Assembly: GCA_035513175.1 (NCBI GenBank)
Contig: DATKCN010000395.1
Location: forward strand, 1 to 10,950
Reading direction: 5' to 3'
Length of the DNA stretch: 10,950 nucleotides
Source of the DNA: DATKCN01 sp035513175
GTDB lineage: Bacteria; Chloroflexota; Chloroflexia; Thermomicrobiales; CFX8
A program made the translations under genes and the position numbers. Below, piece by piece: positions 1 to 4,248 of this stretch (its first letter is position 1; each line of letters opens with the position of its first letter). The notes below the pieces were generated by a model, which was not told the origin of the DNA, ran no database searches, and saw only the letters and a program-made list of their open reading frames with translations.

Positions 1-1313
1 TCCTGTTCGGTAAGGGCGAGCCAACGACCATCCGGCGACCAGGCTGGCATGATGGTTGTCGCGTCCGGTATCTCAAGACGACTGGCGTCGCTGCCATCAA
101 TGTCCATGACGTACAGCTCGACCGGCAGTGTCTCATCAGCAGACCGCACCGGGCTCGCGACGGCGATCCGGCTGCCTTCGGGAGACAGCGCAAAGCTGAC
201 AGGCACGAACTCAGGCTCGCTGGCCAGTACACGCTGCCCTGTGCCGTCCGTTTCGATCAGCACGATGCCGTGAAACCGGTCTTCTGCGCCAATGGGCATG
301 GCTGCCACTCCGTGAAAGCTGCTACGAATGACCAGCAGACTCTGGCCGTCTGGCAGCCACTGCGGATCGGTGTCGTTCATCACGAAGCCATTCGTGCCTA
401 TATCCGAAAGCTCGGTTCTGCCGGTCCCATCGACGTCGACGACGAACAGGGTCGAGGTGCGATGCGTGACCTGTGTGTAGGCGATGCGCGATCCTTCCGG
501 AGACCACGCGATCGAACTGATCCCCCCGCGTCCCGAGATTGCAACAGCTACCACACGTGGGTTGGAACCGTCCGCGTGTGTTACGACGAGGCTGCCATTT
601 CCAAGTTCCGTGAATCGTGCGAATGCTACGAACTGACCGTCAGGCGACCAGCGCGGGTACATTTCTCGGTCCGGGCTGTTGGTGATGTTGCGCTGGTTGG
701 AGCCGTCGGCGTCCATCACGTAGATGTCGTAGTTGCCGTTGCGGTTGCTGGCGAATGCGATGCTCTGGCCATCCGGCGACCACTGGGGGTCGTCGTCGAA
801 GCCGGGTGCGTCAGTGAGCTGGCGTTCGTCGCTGCCGTCGGGGTTGACAACGTAGATGTCGGATGAGTCAGCGGTGCGCTTTACGAACGCGATCTGGCCG
901 GATGGTGGTTCCCCAGCCCCTCCGACAGCGGCTGGCTCGTCCGATCCGTCGTCGCTCATGGGGCGGAAGATGGCGACGAGGGCGAGGGCAACAAGGGCGA
1001 AGGCGAGGCAGGCGGCGGCGATTTCTAGGAACTGGCGGCGGCGGGACGCGGGACGCGGGATGCGGGACGCGGGAGAAGTGCTGAGTGCTGGGTGCTGAGT
1101 GCTGAGTGGGGCTGCGATGGTTGCGCCGTTGGCGGTGATGGCGTGGTGGGATCGGTGGCGCAGGGCCTGGGCGATGGCGGCGTCGACGTGGGTGGGAGGT
1201 TCGCCGGTGGCGGCGAGGATGTCGAGGTCGGCGATGATCTGGGCGAAGGCGGGATCGCGCTCGTCGGAAAGGAGGTCGGCGTAGGTTGTGGTCAGGCGGT
1301 TGTCATGCGTCAC
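1..1313 (-). CDS. Membrane protein with TolB/PD40 beta-propeller, probable anti-sigma factor or sensor (partial, C-terminus cut by the window)
   Basis: I translated this from a GTG at 1311-1313; 437 codons are visible and the reading frame is still open at position 1. An ATG at 1305-1307 reads into a stop after four codons, so the GTG overlapping the end of the sigma gene by 11 bp is preferred. Residues 1-60 are soluble and resemble the short N-terminal segments of Chloroflexota sigma-partner proteins (YADLLSDERDPAFAQIIADLD). Residues 66-92 are encoded largely by short tandem repeats. Residues about 95-116 form one transmembrane helix, and from about 138 onward PD40 propeller repeats follow, seen as repeated WSPDGQ / DADGSN / DIYV signatures (residues 150-165, 178-190, 195-210, 221-232, 270-280, 318-326, 425-432). 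The predicted topology is N-terminus inside and propeller outside. Position directly behind an ECF sigma gene suggests an anti-sigma or sensing role. That role is inference, since no zinc-binding anti-sigma motif is present. Confidence 0.8.
   Translation of the reverse strand, partial: MTHDNRLTTTYADLLSDERDPAFAQIIADLDILAATGEPPTHVDAAIAQALRHRSHHAITANGATIAAPLSTQHPALSTSPASRIPRPASRRRQFLEIAAACLAFALVALALVAIFRPMSDDGSDEPAAVGGAGEPPSGQIAFVKRTADSSDIYVVNPDGSDERQLTDAPGFDDDPQWSPDGQSIAFASNRNGNYDIYVMDADGSNQRNITNSPDREMYPRWSPDGQFVAFARFTELGNGSLVVTHADGSNPRVVAVAISGRGGISSIAWSPEGSRIAYTQVTHRTSTLFVVDVDGTGRTELSDIGTNGFVMNDTDPQWLPDGQSLLVIRSSFHGVAAMPIGAEDRFHGIVLIETDGTGQRVLASEPEFVPVSFALSPEGSRIAVASPVRSADETLPVELYVMDIDGSDASRLEIPDATTIMPAWSPDGRWLALTEQ
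1043..1105. repeat. Nine consecutive heptanucleotide repeats, in frame inside a gene
   Basis: Read on the plus strand the stretch divides exactly into nine 7-mers: GGGACGC, GGGACGC, GGGATGC, GGGACGC, GGGAGAA, then GTGCTGA, GTGCTGG, GTGCTGA, GTGCTGA. The two motif families share one 7-bp phase. Total length is 63 bp, a multiple of both 7 and 3, so the array adds 21 residues to the minus-strand membrane protein without shifting its frame. The residues fall just before the transmembrane helix. The architecture resembles the heptameric STRR repeats known from heterocystous cyanobacteria, though the motifs differ. Confidence 0.85.
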
Positions 1314-1896
1314 CGTAGCGCTCCCTCAGGGTGTGGATGATGCGTGTCAGTTGCTTCTTGACGGCGGCCTCGCTGCGGCCAACGATCGGCGCGATCTCGC
1401 GTGAGCTGAGCCCGGCTCCGAAGCGCAGGGCCAGCAGCTCCTGCTTGCCCGCGTCGAGTTGTCCGTAGAGCGTTCGCAGATGCGCCAGCCGTTCGTTCTG
1501 GATGGCGATGGCTTCCGGATTCTCCGCGTCGGTGCGCCAGACCGAGTCGGGCGCGTCGTCCAGCGCGACCGTGCGACCCCGGCCACGGTGCGCGTTGGCG
1601 GCCGCATTTCGGGCGATGCGGAACAGCCAGGCGGCGAGCGGCAGGCCGCGTTCCTGGTAGCCGGGCAGAGCGTCGATAGCCCGTAGAAAGACCTGCTGAG
1701 TGAGGTCGGCGGCTTCGTCGTCGCTGCCGGTCCGCAGGCGCAGGTAGCGGTAGATGCGGACGCGGTAGCGGGTGTAGAGCGCGCCGAACGCGGCCGGGTC
1801 GAGCTGCGCGGCGCGGACGATCTCGGCGTCGCTGACCTTAGCGGGCGACGACGGGGTGTCGCTTCGATCGACTGCCGATTGCGCTCGTCCCTGCAC
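1303..1896 (-). CDS. ECF-type RNA polymerase sigma factor
   Basis: This encodes an extracytoplasmic-function sigma factor, which directs RNA polymerase to a small stress or signal regulon. With the GTG start at 1894-1896 it has 197 residues. Region 2 is clear (DPAAFGALYTRYRVRIYRYLRLRTGSD, DEAADLTQQVFLRAI, LAAWLFRIARNAA), followed by a linker and region 4 (DAGKQELLALRFGAGLSSREIAPIVG, SEAAVKKQLTRI). Region 3 and region 1.1 are absent, as expected for ECF proteins. The GTG start is chosen because GAGAGGA lies just upstream at good spacing. In-frame ATGs at 1938 (211 aa) and 1977 (224 aa) lack a visible ribosome-binding site, and the extra N-terminus from 1977 would be encoded by repeat-like DNA. 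The 3' end overlaps the start of the membrane-propeller gene, implying co-transcription and translational coupling. A candidate self-directed promoter lies at 2030-2054. Confidence 0.92.
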   Translation of the reverse strand: MQGRAQSAVDRSDTPSSPAKVSDAEIVRAAQLDPAAFGALYTRYRVRIYRYLRLRTGSDDEAADLTQQVFLRAIDALPGYQERGLPLAAWLFRIARNAAANAHRGRGRTVALDDAPDSVWRTDAENPEAIAIQNERLAHLRTLYGQLDAGKQELLALRFGAGLSSREIAPIVGRSEAAVKKQLTRIIHTLRERYGDA

Positions 1897-1948
1897 GACG
1901 GTCCTCTCGCTGCGATGGACGCCGGGTGTGACGCTCATCGTACAGGTA

Positions 1949-1976
1949 GGAACACGGGAGGCGGGAAACGGGGACA
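1949..1976. repeat. Degenerate GGGANNC heptad array
   Basis: Four consecutive 7-mers on the plus strand read GGAACAC, GGGAGGC, GGGAAAC, GGGGACA. They match the GGGANNC pattern of the array at 1043-1077. They lie immediately left of the GTAACG heptads. If the sigma gene began at 1977 they would encode its first residues, which is one reason to prefer a later start. Degeneracy makes this weaker than the other arrays. Confidence 0.45.
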
Positions 1977-1989
1977 TGTGGGGAGCGGA

Positions 1990-2022
1990 GGTCGTAACGT
2001 GTAACGCGTAACGTGTAACGCG
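1990..2022 (+). repeat. GTAACGY heptad array, left arm of a 33-bp perfect inverted repeat
   Basis: Four heptads alternate GTAACGT (1994-2000), GTAACGC (2001-2007), GTAACGT (2008-2014), GTAACGC (2015-2021). Positions 1990-2022 are the exact reverse complement of 2123-2155. The arms are 100 bp apart and lie between the divergent sigma and ferredoxin-NrfD genes. In a transcript reading toward the sigma gene from the candidate promoter at 2030-2054 this array would form most of the start of the 5' leader. Confidence 0.9.
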
Positions 2023-2029
2023 AGGAGTG

Positions 2030-2054
2030 GACGGGATCTAAAGGCACTCATTCC
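2030..2054 (-). promoter_or_regulatory. Candidate ECF-type promoter for the sigma gene
   Basis: On the minus strand GGAAT (plus positions 2050-2054) is followed after 16 bp by CGTC (plus positions 2030-2033). This fits the common ECF promoter pattern of a GGAAC-like -35 and a CGTC-like -10 at 16-17 bp. It points at the sigma gene, as expected for autoregulation, and sits inside the loop of the inverted heptad arrays. Short motifs of this kind occur by chance, so it stays a prediction. Confidence 0.4.
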
Positions 2055-2122
2055 TTAACACTCTCAAATGATCGCCTTTACGCCTTCAGGTTCTGGCGTC
2101 AGCCCGCGACTGACTCCGGCCC

Positions 2123-2165
2123 CGCGTTACACGTTACGCGTTACACGTTACGACCCCCGCATCCC
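2123..2165 (-). repeat. GTAACGY heptad array, right arm of the inverted repeat, with GGGATGC units
   Basis: On the minus strand, in one continuous 7-bp phase, the units are GGGATGC (2159-2165), GGGGGTC (2152-2158), GTAACGT, GTAACGC, GTAACGT, GTAACGC (2124-2151). Positions 2123-2155 are a perfect 33-bp inverted copy of 1990-2022. The GGGATGC unit is identical to one unit of the array at 1043-1077, linking the two repeat families. The array is upstream of the ferredoxin-NrfD gene. Confidence 0.88.
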
Positions 2166-2239
2166 GACTCGCCCGCCGGGCGTGGTACTCTGGCGCGCAC
2201 ATGGGGATATCCGGGGTGAGTGGGTCGAGGCGGGGGCGG

Positions 2240-3775
2240 ATGCGATACGGATTTGCGATCGATCATCGGCGCTGCATCGGCTGTCACGCCTGCACGGTCG
2301 CCTGCAAGTCGGAGAACGAGGTGCCACTCGGCGTCTTCCGCACCTGGGTGAAGTACACCGAGAAGGGCGAGTTCCCCAACACCCGCCGCTACTTCACCGT
2401 CGAGCGCTGCAACCACTGCGACGACGCGCCCTGCATCGAGATCTGTCCGACCAACGCGCTCTTCCTGCGTCCCGACGGCATCGTCGACTTCAACCCGAGC
2501 CTCTGCATCGGCTGCAAGTCGTGCATGCAGGCCTGCCCCTACGACGCCATCTACATCGACCCGTTCGCCAACACTGCCGCCAAGTGCAACTACTGCGCTC
2601 ACAGAGTCGACCAGAACCTGCTGCCGGCCTGCGTCGTCGTGTGCCCCGCCAAGGCCATCATCGCTGGCGACATCGACGACCCCACCAGCGAGATTCACCA
2701 GATCATCTCGCGCGAGCATGTCAGCGTCCGCAAGCCCGAGCAGGGCACGAAGCCCAAGGTGTTCTACATCGGCGCCGACGACGCCAGCCTGACGCCGGAG
2801 GTACTCAACTACGGCTCGTCGTACCTGTGGGGTCAGGCGCGGCCCGATGGGCGTCCGGCGCAGGCAGTAACGGCCGGGCAGATGATGCCGGGGCCGACCG
2901 AGACGCGCGTCGTCTACGACGTGCACCACCCGAAGCCGTGGGGCTGGAAGGTGGCGGCCTACCTGTGGACCAAGTCGATCGCGGCTGGGACCATGCTGAT
3001 CGCCGCCATTCTGTTCCTGTTCGACTGGGGCACACACCGGGGCACGTTCGAGATCGCCGCGCCTGTCATCGGCGCGCTGTTCATTCTGGCCACGACACTA
3101 CTGCTCGTGACCGACCTGAAGCGGCCCGAGCGCTTCTGGTACCTGCTGCTGAAGCCGAACCTGCGCTCGTGGCTCGTCTGGGGCGGCTACATCCTGGTTG
3201 CCTTCGGCGCCGTGGCGGGGATGTGGTTGCTGGCTGCGGCAATCGACCGTGACGGCGCGCGGGACGTGTTCATGCTGCTGGGCATGCCGCTCGCCATCGG
3301 CGCGGCCGGCTATACCGCCTTCCTGTTCGCCCAGGCCGAGGGTCGTGACTTCTGGCAGAGCCCGCTGCTGCTGCCGCACCTGATCGCGCAGTCGGTGGTG
3401 GCGGGCGCGTCCGCGCTGTTGATCGCGGGTGTGCCGCTGGGCGCTGGCGACCGCGAGCTGCGCGTGCTGACCGGCGTGCTGGTCGGCGGGCTGCTCGTCA
3501 CCGCCCTCCTGACGGCCAGCGAGCTGACCGTCCCGCACGTCAACAGCCACGTCAGGAAGGCGATCCACCTGCTCACCGACGGCCCCTACAGCATGATCCT
3601 CTACGGTGTCGTCCTGCTGATCGGCGTCGCCGTCCCGCTGGTGCTGTCGGTGGCGGTTTTCGCGTCTGACGACTTCACGTGGCTGGCGGTTCCGGCAGGA
3701 ATCGCAGCGCTGGTGGGGCTGTGGGCGTGGGAGCACGTCTGGGTGAATGCAGGGCAGGATGTGCCGTTGAGCTGA
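2240..3775 (+). CDS. Fusion of four-cluster ferredoxin (PsrB/NrfC type) and NrfD/PsrC membrane subunit
   Basis: This is the electron-transfer and membrane-anchor part of a complex iron-sulfur molybdoenzyme, passing electrons between the molybdenum subunit and the quinone pool. The 511 residues hold two normally separate subunits. Residues 12-22, 57-69, 89-99 and 116-135 carry 16 cysteines in four 4Fe-4S patterns (C12/15/18/22, C57/60/65/69, C89/92/95/99, C116/119/131/135). From about residue 238 to the end there are roughly eight hydrophobic helices typical of NrfD, ending WVNAGQDVPLS. No Tat or Sec signal precedes the ferredoxin domain, and with eight helices both termini should face the cytoplasm. 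The ATG at 2240 is chosen because GAGGCGGGGG lies just upstream; an in-frame ATG at 2201 lacks a ribosome-binding site. It is separated from its catalytic partner at 4235 by the DUF559 cassette. Confidence 0.92.
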   Translation: MRYGFAIDHRRCIGCHACTVACKSENEVPLGVFRTWVKYTEKGEFPNTRRYFTVERCNHCDDAPCIEICPTNALFLRPDGIVDFNPSLCIGCKSCMQACPYDAIYIDPFANTAAKCNYCAHRVDQNLLPACVVVCPAKAIIAGDIDDPTSEIHQIISREHVSVRKPEQGTKPKVFYIGADDASLTPEVLNYGSSYLWGQARPDGRPAQAVTAGQMMPGPTETRVVYDVHHPKPWGWKVAAYLWTKSIAAGTMLIAAILFLFDWGTHRGTFEIAAPVIGALFILATTLLLVTDLKRPERFWYLLLKPNLRSWLVWGGYILVAFGAVAGMWLLAAAIDRDGARDVFMLLGMPLAIGAAGYTAFLFAQAEGRDFWQSPLLLPHLIAQSVVAGASALLIAGVPLGAGDRELRVLTGVLVGGLLVTALLTASELTVPHVNSHVRKAIHLLTDGPYSMILYGVVLLIGVAVPLVLSVAVFASDDFTWLAVPAGIAALVGLWAWEHVWVNAGQDVPLS

Positions 3776-3823
3776 GGAACCCCACCCCCCGGCCCCCTCC
3801 CCGGCGCGGAGAGGGGGAGATTG
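3776..3823 (+). repeat. REP-like GC-rich palindrome, left arm of the pair around the DUF559 gene
   Basis: It starts one base after the stop of the NrfD fusion gene. It contains GGAACCCCACC, a C-rich run, then CCCCCTC and GAGGGGG separated by CCGGCGCGG, so it can fold into a short hairpin, and it ends AGATTG. The same order of blocks occurs in reverse complement at 4279-4329 with one substitution and three 1-bp length changes. A short tail with repeated ATTG follows at 3820-3838. Confidence 0.85.
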
Positions 3824-3843
3824 AGTATTGATTGATTGGAAGT

Positions 3844-4248
3844 ATGGTCGTGGCTGCCGAGCACATCGTTACCGGACAGCGGGTTCAGCGCTCTAAGAAA
3901 GAGCTTGCGCGTGCGATGCGAAAGCAGATGACGCCAGCTGAGACGCTGCTATGGAGTGAATTGCGTAGCCACCGGCTGCGAAGGTTTCAGTTTCGAAGAC
4001 AGCAGGTCATTGGCGGCTACATAGCCGACTTCTATTGCCATGCTGCATCGCTTGTTGTCGAGGTTGACGGGAGGTATCACGAAGATCGGGTCGAGTACGA
4101 CCGGGAACGCGAGTTGGCCATTTCGACGTACGATCTGACGGTCATCCGGTTCACGAACAACGAAGTAACCGACGATCTCCTGAATGTCCTCGATCGAATC
4201 GCGTCGTGCCTCGCAGTTCCCAAAGGAGCACGCAATGACAGCCACTAA
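3844..4248 (+). CDS. DUF559 domain protein (Vsr-like / PD-(D/E)XK-type nuclease fold)
   Basis: DUF559 proteins are small and related in fold to the very-short-patch-repair endonuclease; their biological role is not settled. The 134 residues from the ATG at 3844 carry the family's conserved blocks: MTPAETLLWSELR near residue 27, RRFQFRRQQVIGGYIADFYC near 48, LVVEVDGRYHED near 73, and a C-terminal VIRFTNNEV block near 102. The D of ADFYC and the E and D of VVEVDG are the expected acidic active-site residues. A TTG at 3832, in the same frame, is an alternative start (138 residues). GC content is visibly lower than in both neighbours and codon choice is less biased, suggesting separate origin. 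The gene fills the space between two inverted REP-like arms and interrupts a molybdoenzyme operon. Its last 14 bp overlap the start of the molybdenum subunit gene, and its 3' end supplies that gene's AAAGGAG. Confidence 0.88.
   Translation: MVVAAEHIVTGQRVQRSKKELARAMRKQMTPAETLLWSELRSHRLRRFQFRRQQVIGGYIADFYCHAASLVVEVDGRYHEDRVEYDRERELAISTYDLTVIRFTNNEVTDDLLNVLDRIASCLAVPKGARNDSH

Noticed and set aside
270..866. Plus-strand open frame opposite the propeller gene
   Set aside because: It is the complement of clear PD40 repeats and shows no domain or ribosome-binding site of its own.
1993..2152. CRISPR array
   Set aside because: The repeats are contiguous 7-mers without spacers and occur in inverted blocks; no cas gene is present.
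2183..2201. Extended -10 promoter (TGGTACTCT) for the FeS-NrfD gene
   Set aside because: The -10-like element at 2186-2191 has no acceptable -35 hexamer at 16-18 bp, so it is too weak to list.
2068..3252. Long open frame on the plus strand overlapping the ferredoxin part
   Set aside because: It is an arginine-rich alternate-frame reading of the FeS-NrfD gene, whose own frame has 16 correctly spaced cysteines and membrane helices.
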